DNA of 64,000 nt from Bacteroidales bacterium (lineage in GTDB: Bacteria; Bacteroidota; Bacteroidia; Bacteroidales; UBA932): assembly GCA_017509755.1 (NCBI GenBank), contig JAFWOY010000015.1, forward strand, positions 1 to 64,000, given 5' to 3'. The position numbers and the translations under genes were made by a program. This document shows positions 6,946-15,810 of this stretch, piece by piece. Each line of letters begins with the position of its first letter. Within the stretch, counting starts at the first letter, position 1. The notes beneath the pieces were generated by a model. The model was given only the letters and a program-made list of their open reading frames with translations. It searched no databases and was not told the DNA's origin.

Positions 6946-8121
6946 TTAGTCGAGCAGTTCGGCGAGTTTGGCGGCGAGTTCGTCGTGGTCCATCTTGCCG
7001 ATCACCTTGCCTTCCTTGTCGAGGAGGAAGTAGGACGGGATGTAGTGGACACCGTAGAGCTGGCCGACGCGGGACGGCTTGTTCGGGATGGGGAACTCAT
7101 CGACCACATGGATCCAGGGCGTCTGGTCCTGGGCGACAGCCTGTTTCCAGGCATCGTGGTTGTCGTCGTCCGAAACACCGATGATCTCGAATCCTTTGGC
7201 GTGATACTTCTTGTAGAGTTCCTTCATGGCCGGCATACCGGCGCGGCAAGGCTTGCACCAGGAGGCCCAGAAGTCCACGAGGACATACTGGCCGCGCAGC
7301 GACGAGAGCGTCACCGGCTTGCCTTCCAGATCGTTCAAGGTGAAATCCGGGGCGACGGCGCCGGGCTGCGTGGCTTTGCGGGCCGCCAGCTCCGTACGGG
7401 CGTCGGTAGCCAGGAAACTGCCACGCACCTTCTCGCTGAACTGATTGAAGCCAGCCTCAAAGTCTTCGGTCGCAGCACTGCTGTTACGGATGCCGAACTG
7501 ATAGGCGGCCGCTTCGACATCGAGATTATCGGCGATGAGCCGCTTCGTCTCTTCTTCGATGGCGTCATAATAGGCTTCCATCTGATCGGCATACTTCGTC
7601 CGGATCTCAGCCTGCTTCTGCTGATAGGCAGCCATGTCGGTGTACCCCATCGACTGGACTTCATTCAGGGCAGCCGCAAGCTCCTTGAATTCGGGACGCT
7701 CGCCGACGACTTCGGGAAGGCGCTGCACCTGATCGGAGAAGACGTTGTTCGGGCCGCCGGTCGTGGTGACATCCGTGAGGAACTTGCCGCCGTAGCGGGA
7801 ATAGTCCACGATCTTGTCGGGATTGATCTTCATGGTCAGCGGGCAGTTTTCCATATAGAGATTGGTCTGCAGGGGATCCTGTCCTGCCGGAAGCAGGGAG
7901 ACAGAACCGATCACCACGTCGGGCACCGAGCCCTTGAAGGTGAATTTGCCTTTGTTCATCGCGACGGTATCGCTGAAATGCGTACCATCAGGGAGATCAT
8001 AGGAAAGGACGGCTTTGCCGTCGAGGCTGCCCGCCTGGCCCTTGATGACATAGCCAGGTTCTTTGGGCGCGCAGCTGCTGAGGGCTGCGATGGCCAGGAT
8101 GATAACGAATATTCTTTTCAT
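6946..8121 (-). CDS. TlpA/ResA-type thioredoxin lipoprotein (system A)
   Basis: The 391-residue lipoprotein (ALSSCAPKE) has the same plan as its downstream neighbour. A DUF4369-like N-terminal domain (FKGSVPDVVIGSVSLL) and a helical linker precede the thioredoxin-like domain, with FWASWCKPC at about 285-292 and the cis-Pro segment YIPSYFLL. The Lys in the CxxC distinguishes it from the CGPC of the next gene. It lies between the DsbD-N-like fusion protein and the other TlpA gene, which fits a shared extracytoplasmic redox job attached to the SusCD A transporter. Confidence 0.88.
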   Translation of the reverse strand: MKRIFVIILAIAALSSCAPKEPGYVIKGQAGSLDGKAVLSYDLPDGTHFSDTVAMNKGKFTFKGSVPDVVIGSVSLLPAGQDPLQTNLYMENCPLTMKINPDKIVDYSRYGGKFLTDVTTTGGPNNVFSDQVQRLPEVVGERPEFKELAAALNEVQSMGYTDMAAYQQKQAEIRTKYADQMEAYYDAIEEETKRLIADNLDVEAAAYQFGIRNSSAATEDFEAGFNQFSEKVRGSFLATDARTELAARKATQPGAVAPDFTLNDLEGKPVTLSSLRGQYVLVDFWASWCKPCRAGMPAMKELYKKYHAKGFEIIGVSDDDNHDAWKQAVAQDQTPWIHVVDEFPIPNKPSRVGQLYGVHYIPSYFLLDKEGKVIGKMDHDELAAKLAELLD

Positions 8122-8131
8122 GATTGCTTGG

Positions 8132-8152
8132 ATGCCCGGTCAAGCCGGGCAT
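8132..8152. repeat. REP-like palindrome
   Basis: ATGCCCGG-TCAAG-CCGGGCAT lies in the gap between two genes of the same unit. A degenerate relative occurs at 57265-57288. It may be a dispersed palindromic repeat or an mRNA-stabilising hairpin. Confidence 0.5.
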
Positions 8153-8158
8153 GACGGC

Positions 8159-10144
8159 TTAGAGTTTTACTTTGAATTCTTTGGTTTCAGGCACCAGGCA
8201 GGTGTTGTTGTTGCAGCACTGGTAGGTGACCTTGACGATGGCTTCGCCTTCACCCTTGCCCTGGATGGACTGGCGGAATTCGCCGGTGCCGCGATAGACG
8301 GTCGTACCGGAAGCATCGAGCAGCTGGGCTTCAGGGACATAGAGCGGGCCCACTTTCGTGTAGCCTTCCGGAAGGGTGATCTCCACGGTCGTCACCACGA
8401 AGACCTCGTCCGCCGGAACCACGGCGTAGGTGTGGTAGCCCGGATGGATCTTCTGGAAGACCACGATGTCCTTGCCATTTTCGGTATTGACGGCTTCGGC
8501 CTGCAGATAGACAGGGTTGCGGTCGTCGGTCAGCTGAGCGGGAGCGGCAGGACCGCGACGGCCGTTGCCACGGGCGGCTTTTTGCGCCATGTAGGCTTCT
8601 TCCTCTTCGGCCAGACGCACGCGGTAATCGTTGCCCGGCACATTTTCGAAGGTGTTGACCAGCCAGAGATAGCCGCCGCTCTCGGTGAAGAAGAGTTTGT
8701 CGTGATAGCGGTTATACCAGTCGCGCCACTCCTTGGCCGTTTTGAAGCGGCAGAGGGTATAGCGTTTGAGGATCGTCTCGGCGATATCCTTTTCCGGATC
8801 ATTCTTCTCAAGCATCGAGATGCACTTGTCGAGAATGCGGATGTCGTTGTTCGGAATGCCCAGGTAGCGGACTTCGTCGTCGATGGCCAGACCGTAGGAG
8901 CCTTCCGGGCACCAGAACCAGCCGAGGTTCTTGTCGTAATAATCCTTGTAAGCCTGCTCATCCATTCCAAAGACGTTGTAGAGACCCTGGCCGCGGTCCA
9001 TCTGCATCAGGTATTCGCGATACGTGAGCATCCGCTGCGGCGGGAAATTTTCGTAGATGGCCATGTTCGGGTCCACCTCCTCGCCCTTCGCCTTCTGCGC
9101 CTTGATGATAGCCTTGAGGCTGTCCACCGTCCTGTTGAACTCCTCGTTGGAGCGGTTCATGTCCTTCCACATCTCGCGCGTCATCCGGTTCTTGTCCATA
9201 CCGATATGGTCGCGTGTCGCAACACCATCATTGAACTTCCGGGCAATGGGGTGCTGTCCGGCGAACTGCTTCATATAGACCACGGCATTGACGAAGAGCG
9301 CCCTGGCGGTCTCGGTCATGTAGGCCGGGGAAGCTGCAAAGCCCCAGGTGAACCAGTTGGCGTGGCGGCCGAGCGCCACGGCGTCGATGCTCTTGGCGCA
9401 TTTGCCGCCGCTGATGACCTCGGTCTCGGGCGAATCGAGATAGCCGCCCGGGCGGGAGACCATGCCGACGCGGTAGTTGTTGCCGTCGGGCAGCTTGTCC
9501 GTATAGTTGATGGTCTGCATCGGGAACATCTCGGTCTCGGCGGGGAGCTTTTCACCCATGTATTTGGCCACTTCGAGCGCGGGGGCCGGCGTGGGCTGCA
9601 TGCTCGTCTCGAGCTTGACTTTCACCGGGCCCTGGAAAATGGGATGCGTGGCGTTCCAGCCGAGGGCCAGGTCTTCCAGGCAGAGGCAGTACCAGTCATT
9701 CTTGGTACCGATGCGGCGGCCCATGTTTTCGCCGGCCTCAGCGATGGTGATCACCGGCCGGTTGAAGTCGAGCGGGAAATACTGCGGACGGGCATAGCGG
9801 ACCATGCGGCCGTGCTCATCCACTTCGCGGATGCCCGGCGCGATGGCAGCCGGCGTACCGTCGATGATGGTCACGTCGTAGTAGTCGGACATCGAAAAAT
9901 GATAGTCCTTGGCATCGACGACCTTGACGGTCTTGAAATTCTTCTTGAGGAATTTCTCAAAGGCGGCAGTTCGTTCGGCAGCGCTCTTGGCCACGACGGC
10001 CGGGTCGGGCGGCGTGCCGATTCCGATGGTCTCGATTTCAGGCGAGCCGCCCACGTAAAGCACGCTCACCGCCTGCTTTTTCTGGGCGTTGAGGCCCAGA
10101 AAACAGCAGAGCAGGAGGGAAAGGGTCAGAAATAACCTTTTCAT
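8159..10144 (-). CDS. Secreted protein with C-terminal DsbD-N-like domain
   Basis: The 661-residue protein has a signal peptide (MKRLFLTLSLLLCCFLGLNAQ). Residues about 24-290 suggest a glutamine-amidotransferase/ThuA-like fold (VLYVGGSPEIE, HPIFQGPVKV, SIDAVALGRHANWFTW, then RALFVNAVVYMKQF), at low confidence. The middle part is unknown. The last 100 residues resemble the N-terminal domain of DsbD: HPGYHTYAV, LPEGYTKVGPL and VTYQCCNNNTCLVPETKEF, with a Cys pair at 644 and 649 matching ACNDENC in the DsbD encoded at 15811. It is co-transcribed with susCD A and two TlpA genes. A redox partner that exchanges electrons with DsbD or TlpA proteins is an inference. Confidence 0.75.
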   Translation of the reverse strand: MKRLFLTLSLLLCCFLGLNAQKKQAVSVLYVGGSPEIETIGIGTPPDPAVVAKSAAERTAAFEKFLKKNFKTVKVVDAKDYHFSMSDYYDVTIIDGTPAAIAPGIREVDEHGRMVRYARPQYFPLDFNRPVITIAEAGENMGRRIGTKNDWYCLCLEDLALGWNATHPIFQGPVKVKLETSMQPTPAPALEVAKYMGEKLPAETEMFPMQTINYTDKLPDGNNYRVGMVSRPGGYLDSPETEVISGGKCAKSIDAVALGRHANWFTWGFAASPAYMTETARALFVNAVVYMKQFAGQHPIARKFNDGVATRDHIGMDKNRMTREMWKDMNRSNEEFNRTVDSLKAIIKAQKAKGEEVDPNMAIYENFPPQRMLTYREYLMQMDRGQGLYNVFGMDEQAYKDYYDKNLGWFWCPEGSYGLAIDDEVRYLGIPNNDIRILDKCISMLEKNDPEKDIAETILKRYTLCRFKTAKEWRDWYNRYHDKLFFTESGGYLWLVNTFENVPGNDYRVRLAEEEEAYMAQKAARGNGRRGPAAPAQLTDDRNPVYLQAEAVNTENGKDIVVFQKIHPGYHTYAVVPADEVFVVTTVEITLPEGYTKVGPLYVPEAQLLDASGTTVYRGTGEFRQSIQGKGEGEAIVKVTYQCCNNNTCLVPETKEFKVKL

Positions 10145-10153
10145 TTCTGTAGA

Positions 10154-11584
10154 TTAAAGATTGTTCGGAACGATGTTGGGGTTGTTGCTGATGGCATTCT
10201 TCGGGAAGGGGAAGATCCACATCTTCGAATCGGGCGCCAGCGTGTAGGTCTTGCCGACCAGTTCGCGGGTGAAGGTCTCCTTCATGTCATCGAGCTGATT
10301 CCAGCGCTTGCGGATGATGAAGTTGTACGGGCTGTACACGAATTCGCTGTGCGACACCTGTTTCAGGTGGGCGATAGCATCGGCCTTGGTGGTCACGTTG
10401 CCCTGCAGCGGCGCATAGATGTCGGGCTCCACACGGTTCACGCGGACGGCATCGAGATAGCGCATGGCTTCGTCGATATTACCCTTGCGGATGGCGCATT
10501 CGGCGAGCGTAAGGTACATGTGCGGGGTCTTCAGGCCGTAGGTGTTCCAGCTGGAGTTCAGGTCGAAGGTCATAAAGCACGGGACGCCGGTCATGGTTTC
10601 GCCGCCCATGATATAGTCGTACATCATGTCCATGCTGGCCATCCGGGAATACGTGGCATAACCGGGTTCGAAACGGGCGATGCCTTCCTGGCTGACAGCC
10701 TCGTAGAAAATGATGTCGTAGGTATGGAAATAATCTTCTTCCTGCTGGAGCAGCGCCAGGTAGACGGAGGGATACTGGCCGCCGATCATGTAGCCGGTCG
10801 TGATGGTGGTATGGGCGGCATCCAGGTAGTTGGACACGGTGCTGTTGATGTCGAGCGCCTGCTTAGCAACGGAAGCGGCCTCGTCGAATTTCTGCATGGC
10901 CATCAGCGCCATCGCCTTGACGGCATAGGGGCAGGCCTTGCTCATGCGCATGCGGTTCACATTGTTCAGCGGCAGGGCGTTCAGGGCGATGGCCGCGTCG
11001 CAGTCGGCGATGATCTGGTCATAGACCGCGGCGACGGTCCAGATTTCAGTCGGTTCGGAGATGTCCCAGTCTTCCAGCAGCATGGGGATGCCCGGCGTAT
11101 TGGCGGCCGTCGAAGGGTTGTAGGCGGCTGCAAACTTGTTGACCAGGATATACAGGGCCCAGGCACGGATGGTGTACGCCTCGGCACGAAGCTGGTTTTT
11201 CTTGGCCTCGTCGCCGGTAGCCGACTCCACGCGGCTCAGGATCGGGTTGGCAACCCGGCCGATGAAGCCGTACATGCTGGTATAGTCGCCGTCGTTGGCG
11301 GTCAGATCGTTGAAGGTTTCGATCTTCGATTCGTCCCAGGTCAGCATGATGGTATAGCGGGACGGCGTGGGCGAAGCCAGCTCGTTGGGAATGTTGGCGT
11401 AGCTGATCATGTCGCCGCACATGCGCTTCATATCGGTAGTCGGACCCTCGAATTCCGCATTGAGCAGGAGCTCCAGCTCATCGACGGTGGAAAGCAGGTT
11501 CATGCCCTTGGGCTGCAGTTCCGTGAACTGTGCGCAGGAAGCCAGGAGCAGACAGGTAGTCAGGATAGCAAATATCTTTTTCAT
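10154..11584 (-). CDS. SusD/RagB-family outer-membrane lipoprotein (system A)
   Basis: The 476-residue lipoprotein (LLLASCAQF) has TPR-like helices and the SusD-type C-terminal block (YNFIIRKRWNQLDDMKETFTRE) seen in the family. SusD proteins cap the SusC barrel and bind the incoming ligand at the cell surface. The gene starts 12 nt after susC A. No glycoside hydrolase is nearby, so the ligand may be peptide-like, as for RagAB, rather than glycan; this is inference. Confidence 0.9.
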   Translation of the reverse strand: MKKIFAILTTCLLLASCAQFTELQPKGMNLLSTVDELELLLNAEFEGPTTDMKRMCGDMISYANIPNELASPTPSRYTIMLTWDESKIETFNDLTANDGDYTSMYGFIGRVANPILSRVESATGDEAKKNQLRAEAYTIRAWALYILVNKFAAAYNPSTAANTPGIPMLLEDWDISEPTEIWTVAAVYDQIIADCDAAIALNALPLNNVNRMRMSKACPYAVKAMALMAMQKFDEAASVAKQALDINSTVSNYLDAAHTTITTGYMIGGQYPSVYLALLQQEEDYFHTYDIIFYEAVSQEGIARFEPGYATYSRMASMDMMYDYIMGGETMTGVPCFMTFDLNSSWNTYGLKTPHMYLTLAECAIRKGNIDEAMRYLDAVRVNRVEPDIYAPLQGNVTTKADAIAHLKQVSHSEFVYSPYNFIIRKRWNQLDDMKETFTRELVGKTYTLAPDSKMWIFPFPKNAISNNPNIVPNNL

Positions 11585-11596
11585 AGCACGGATGTC

Positions 11597-14500
11597 TTAG
11601 AAGTTGATGTGAAGACCGAAGATATAGGAGCTGCGCGCCGGGATGCCGAGAGTCTCAGGATCGAAGCGGACGCTCTTGTCGTAATACGGCATGGTCTTGT
11701 ACGGACGGAAAGCGGTCCAGACAGCCGGGATGTTGTCCACCTGGAACTGCAGATTCACGCGGGAGGCGCCGATGCGGCGGGCCCAGTTTTCGGGGAGTTC
11801 ATAGCCCAGCACGATGTTGCGGATCTTCAGGAAAGCGGCGTTGCGGACGGAGATGTCACTCGTACTGGGTTCGCGGCCGAGTGAATTGGAGGCATAGCGG
11901 CCGATACCCGGGGTGTTGGTCGGATGCTCCGGCGTCCAGGCATTGAGGAAGTAGCTGTTGACAGCGGCACCGCTGCCAACGGCGAAGGTCTCGTCTTCTG
12001 CCAGCGCACGCATCACATGGCCACCGTAGTAAGCCATCAGGACACTCAGGCTCAGACCATTCCAGGTAAAGCGATTGTCGAAGCCGGCGATGACGACAGG
12101 CTCGGTCTGGCCGGAATACTCCATCACATCGACGCTGGCACTCTGGGCGCTGTGCGTCTTGCGGTCATTGTCGGAATACCAGAGCGTCATACCTTTTTCA
12201 CCTTCCGCATCGCTGATGCCGGCGAAGCGCCAGCTCCACAGGGCGCTGGTCGGATAGCCTACCCGATAGGGGTTGCTCATCAACTCCCATGCACGGGTGG
12301 AAGCATTCTCCACATTGGTGATCTTGTTCTTGTTGAGCGCAAAGGTCAGGGTACTGCTCCAGCCGAAGTCGCTGCGGCGGCGTTCGCGGATCCAGTCGCC
12401 CGTGAAAGTCAGCTCGAAACCATTGTTGACCATATCGGCCACATTCATGAACATGGAGGTGAAACCGGTGGTCGGGTCGAGGGTCTTGTAGGAGAACAGG
12501 TCGAGGCCGCGTTTGCGGTAGTAGTCGAGGGATCCGCGGAAGCGGTTCTCCACGAAGGAATAGTCGATACCGACATTGGCCGTCTTCGTGCGCTCCCACT
12601 TGAGGTTCGGGTTGGCCGGACTCTGGATGGTGCCGAAGGGCTCGTTGGTGTAGTAGTTCAGGCCCGTGCTGGTAGCCGTCATGTAGCTGGTGGCACCCTG
12701 GTAGATGTTACCCGTGACACCGTAGCTCAGACGGAGTTTGAGGGCATTGATCCAGTCCACGCCTTTGAGGAAGCTCTCGTTGTTGATGTTCCAGGCCACG
12801 CCGGCGCTCCAGAGCGGACGGCCGCGGAGCTTCACGTTCAGGCCATAGACATCGGCGTAGTCTTTACGGAAGGAACCGAAGACATTGTACTTCTCATCAT
12901 AGGTATAGGTGAAGTTCGCATAGCCGGAAGCGAAGCGGTGATGCTGCTCCACGACCGGGTCCATATTGCTGCGGATATACGGGTCGTATGCAAACTGGAC
13001 AGCCGGGAAACCACCGCCGATTGCCATGTAATTGCTGCTGTAACGCATCTGGCTGATGGTGGCAAAGTCGATGGTTGCCGTAGAGGCATTCTGCAGCTGG
13101 TCGTCGTAGCCGAGCATCAGGGCGCTGGTGCCCGAATAGAGCGTCTCGCGGAATTCAATACCGGCCAGGGCCACGATCTCGTGTTTGCCGAAGGTATTCG
13201 TATAGTTGAGCTGGCCGCGGGCAGTCCAGTAGCGGCCGTCCACGTTCTGCGCGGCACGGAAACCGCCGGAAGGCGGGGTGAGGTGCGTCACATTGCCCTG
13301 CGGGTCAATCTGCGTATAGGCGTTGTAGATCGTCTTTGCCGCCTGGCTTTCCTGCGTGGCATACCAGTCGGCGGTGCGATGGTCAGTCTCATAGACAAAC
13401 TGGGCGTTGGCGGTCAGGCCATTGAAAATCTTGAAGAGCAGGTCGCCATGATAGCGCATGTACTGGCGCTTGGTATTTATCACATTGTTGTAATATTCGT
13501 CCACCAGGTTGATACCCAGCTCCTTGAAATAGCCGCCTTCGCTGTTGTCTCGGTACTGGTTGCCGTTGTACCAGGTGTAGAGGAGTTTGTCAGAGCCGTC
13601 CGCGTTGTAAAGGCTCTCGTAGGCAGGATATCGCCAGGGATTTTCAAAACCGTTGTAGGTATAGCCTTTGGTCCGCTGGTTGCCGTAAATGCCGTTGACG
13701 GCCACGGTGGCGGTCATCCATTTGGCCACATCGTAGGAGCCCTTGTAGCTGATCTGCATCTGGCGGTCGAAGGTGTTGATGACACCGGCATTGTCGTTGC
13801 GCCAGTTGACCACGAAATTGCTCTGGAAGCGGTCGGAGCGGCTGCGCAGGGCCAGGTTGTACTGCTGCATCAGCTGACGGCGATAGACCGCGTCGGCGTA
13901 TTCCCGGGCGAAGTTGTTCTTCGAGAGTTGGTTGCAGAGCTGGTCGATTTCAGCCTGGGAACCTTCCCCGATGTACATCCGGTAGTAGGCATAATCAATG
14001 GGGGAAACGTAGCCCGAGCCGCCCAGGAGGTTGTTTTCCATCGACTGGGTCGGGTTGGTAACCTCGCCGTCGTTGTGGAAATAATAATAGTCGTAATAAT
14101 TCTTCTCCAAAGCGACCTGCTGCTCGGCATTCATGTAGAAGTTCTGCGCATAGTCCATGTTGTGCTTGGAATAGACCGTCACGTTGGTGGAGAAGTCCAC
14201 GTCTATCTTGCCTTTCTCGCGGGCGCTCTTGGTAGTGATGACGATGATACCGTTGGAGGCGCGGGCGCCGTAGATGGCGGCGGCCGCAGCGTCCTTCAGC
14301 ACGTTGATGCTCTCGATATCGTAGGGGTTCAGGTCGTCGATGCTTCCTTCCATCGGCAGGCCGTCCACCACGAGGAGCGGGTTGGCCTCGGCGTACATGG
14401 AGCTGACGCCACGGATGGTAAGTTTGCCACCGTAGGTAGAAAGACCGGCCACGCGGCCTTCGAGGTTCTGCATCAGGCTCGGGGTGTAGCGTTCTTCGAT

Positions 14501-15169
14501 GGTCTTGGAATTGACCGTGGCAATGGCACCCGTCACCTTCTTCTGCTGGATTTCCTGATAACCGGTCACCACCGCCCCTTCGATGAACATCCGGCTGTAT
14601 GTCATCTGCACATCGAAATTGCTGCGGCCGTTAAGCGGTTCCTTGACCGTATCCATACCCAGAAAAGAGACCTCGATCGTGGCGGTGCGGGGATCTTTGA
14701 CAGCCAGGGTATAGTTACCGTTAACATCGGTAATGGCGTAAGTCTTCTCGGTAACATTCTGGACGGCGGCACCGGCGACCGGCAGGCCGTCCTGGTCAGT
14801 GATGCGGCCTTTGAGCATCACGGCTCCGCGACCGGCTTGGCCCTGTTGCTGGCCATTCGTGGCTGCCGGCGAAAGGGCGATCTGTTTGTCAAGGATCTTG
14901 TAGTTGATGTTCAACGGTTTGAGCATCTGGTCAAGAACAGCGGTCAAACCGGCGTTCTGGACGTGGATGGTGACCGGTTTGTCTGCACCGACCTGCTGGT
15001 CGTTATAGACAAACGTGTAGTCCACCTGCTTCTGGATCTCGTTCAGGACGGTCTTCAGGGGCGTCCTGTCGAAGTTCAGCGTGATGTTCTGGGCGGAGAC
15101 CAGCTGCACGGAACCGAGCAGCAGCACCAGCGACAGCGACATCATCTTGAGGAAGTGTTTGACTGACAT
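11597..15169 (-). CDS. SusC/RagA-family TonB-linked transporter with STN domain (system A)
   Basis: The 1190-residue protein has in order a signal peptide, an STN/secretin-like domain (FDRTPLKTVLNEIQKQVDYTF, about residues 33-100), a carboxypeptidase-like beta domain (GRITDQDGLPVAGAAVQNV), a plug with NPLLVVDGLPMEGSIDDLNPYDIESINVLKDAAAAAIYGARASNG, and a long beta-barrel ending in YIFGLHINF. The STN domain is the part that signals to FecR in transporter-regulated ECF systems, linking it to the FecR at 3407. A candidate ECF promoter lies at 15209-15245. Confidence 0.95.
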   Translation of the reverse strand: MSVKHFLKMMSLSLVLLLGSVQLVSAQNITLNFDRTPLKTVLNEIQKQVDYTFVYNDQQVGADKPVTIHVQNAGLTAVLDQMLKPLNINYKILDKQIALSPAATNGQQQGQAGRGAVMLKGRITDQDGLPVAGAAVQNVTEKTYAITDVNGNYTLAVKDPRTATIEVSFLGMDTVKEPLNGRSNFDVQMTYSRMFIEGAVVTGYQEIQQKKVTGAIATVNSKTIEERYTPSLMQNLEGRVAGLSTYGGKLTIRGVSSMYAEANPLLVVDGLPMEGSIDDLNPYDIESINVLKDAAAAAIYGARASNGIIVITTKSAREKGKIDVDFSTNVTVYSKHNMDYAQNFYMNAEQQVALEKNYYDYYYFHNDGEVTNPTQSMENNLLGGSGYVSPIDYAYYRMYIGEGSQAEIDQLCNQLSKNNFAREYADAVYRRQLMQQYNLALRSRSDRFQSNFVVNWRNDNAGVINTFDRQMQISYKGSYDVAKWMTATVAVNGIYGNQRTKGYTYNGFENPWRYPAYESLYNADGSDKLLYTWYNGNQYRDNSEGGYFKELGINLVDEYYNNVINTKRQYMRYHGDLLFKIFNGLTANAQFVYETDHRTADWYATQESQAAKTIYNAYTQIDPQGNVTHLTPPSGGFRAAQNVDGRYWTARGQLNYTNTFGKHEIVALAGIEFRETLYSGTSALMLGYDDQLQNASTATIDFATISQMRYSSNYMAIGGGFPAVQFAYDPYIRSNMDPVVEQHHRFASGYANFTYTYDEKYNVFGSFRKDYADVYGLNVKLRGRPLWSAGVAWNINNESFLKGVDWINALKLRLSYGVTGNIYQGATSYMTATSTGLNYYTNEPFGTIQSPANPNLKWERTKTANVGIDYSFVENRFRGSLDYYRKRGLDLFSYKTLDPTTGFTSMFMNVADMVNNGFELTFTGDWIRERRRSDFGWSSTLTFALNKNKITNVENASTRAWELMSNPYRVGYPTSALWSWRFAGISDAEGEKGMTLWYSDNDRKTHSAQSASVDVMEYSGQTEPVVIAGFDNRFTWNGLSLSVLMAYYGGHVMRALAEDETFAVGSGAAVNSYFLNAWTPEHPTNTPGIGRYASNSLGREPSTSDISVRNAAFLKIRNIVLGYELPENWARRIGASRVNLQFQVDNIPAVWTAFRPYKTMPYYDKSVRFDPETLGIPARSSYIFGLHINF

Positions 15170-15208
15170 AGGATGTAGTTTGGTTGATTGAGTTGAATAG
15201 TTTTCTAC

Positions 15209-15245
15209 CCAATACTACATTTTTCCCTTCGCTTCCCCTCAAAAA
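15209..15245 (-). promoter_or_regulatory. Candidate ECF sigma A promoter of susC A
   Basis: On the minus strand TTTTTGAGGGGAA (15245-15233), 14 nt, then GTAGTATTGG (15218-15209), about 39 nt before the susC start. Both blocks and the exact gap match the site before fecR A at 3361-3397. Confidence 0.6.
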
Positions 15246-15278
15246 AATCGGGGACTGGTGCTCATCACCGGTCCCCGA
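15241..15278 (-). terminator. Intrinsic terminator after the dsbD-tlpA unit
   Basis: A 13-bp stem (15248-15260 with 15266-15278, one G-T pair, loop of 5) is followed on the minus strand by seven T (15247-15241). It separates the dsbD-tlpA transcript from susC A, and its T-run overlaps the -35-like block of the susC promoter. Confidence 0.85.
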
Positions 15279-15306
15279 CCTTCCTAATAACCATATTTAT
15301 AATAAC

Positions 15307-15786
15307 CTAATCTAAAACGCTGTCGAGATAGGTGTAGAAGGCGGGATCTTCGCCCAGGATAATTTTGGCGATCTTACCCTGCGGATCAAGGACGATTTTC
15401 GTAGGGAATCCCTTCACGTCATAAACCTTGACCAGGTCGTTGTCGGCAGGATTCAGCACGCTGATCCAGGGAAGCTCGTATTTCGCCGTGGCAGCTTTCC
15501 ATTTCTCTTCAGTGTCGCGGCAGGCGATGCCCACGAATTCCACCTTGCCCTTGTGCTTGGCATAGGCCGTCTTCATGTCGGGGAAGCCCTTGATGCACCA
15601 TTTGCACCAGCTGCCCCAGAAATCGATCACCACATATTTTCCCTGGAGCGAGGAAAGCGTGAACGTCGAACCATCCACCTTCTTGGCGGAGAAATCGGGA
15701 GCCTTGGCACCTTCGACGATGCCCTGGGCGCTGATGGCTGTGGAGATGCCGGCGAGCAGCAGGCAGGAGAGAATAAACTTTTTCAT
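15307..15786 (-). CDS. Small TlpA-like thioredoxin, exported
   Basis: The 159-residue protein consists of a signal peptide (MKKFILSCLLLAGISTAISAQ) and one thioredoxin-like domain (GAKAPDFSAKKVDGSTFTL, FWGSWCKWC at 57-64, GFPTKIVLDPQG). The CKWC active site is unusual for TlpA proteins, which mostly have C-(G/K/V)-P-C; losing the Pro before the second Cys normally shifts the redox potential. The ATG at 15786 is preferred over one 21 nt upstream because it begins the typical MKK signal peptide. dsbD ends 24 nt upstream, so DsbD is the likely electron donor. Confidence 0.88.
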   Translation of the reverse strand: MKKFILSCLLLAGISTAISAQGIVEGAKAPDFSAKKVDGSTFTLSSLQGKYVVIDFWGSWCKWCIKGFPDMKTAYAKHKGKVEFVGIACRDTEEKWKAATAKYELPWISVLNPADNDLVKVYDVKGFPTKIVLDPQGKIAKIILGEDPAFYTYLDSVLD

Positions 15787-15810
15787 AACGAAGGCTTTAG
15801 CATGCAAATA

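Noticed and set aside
11924-15166. Long open frame on the plus strand opposite susC A
   Set aside because: It is the complement of a certain SusC transporter. Its translation is His/Val/Gly-rich without any domain, as expected of a GC-rich antisense frame. The same applies to the long plus-strand frames at 8063-10135 and 17017-19146.
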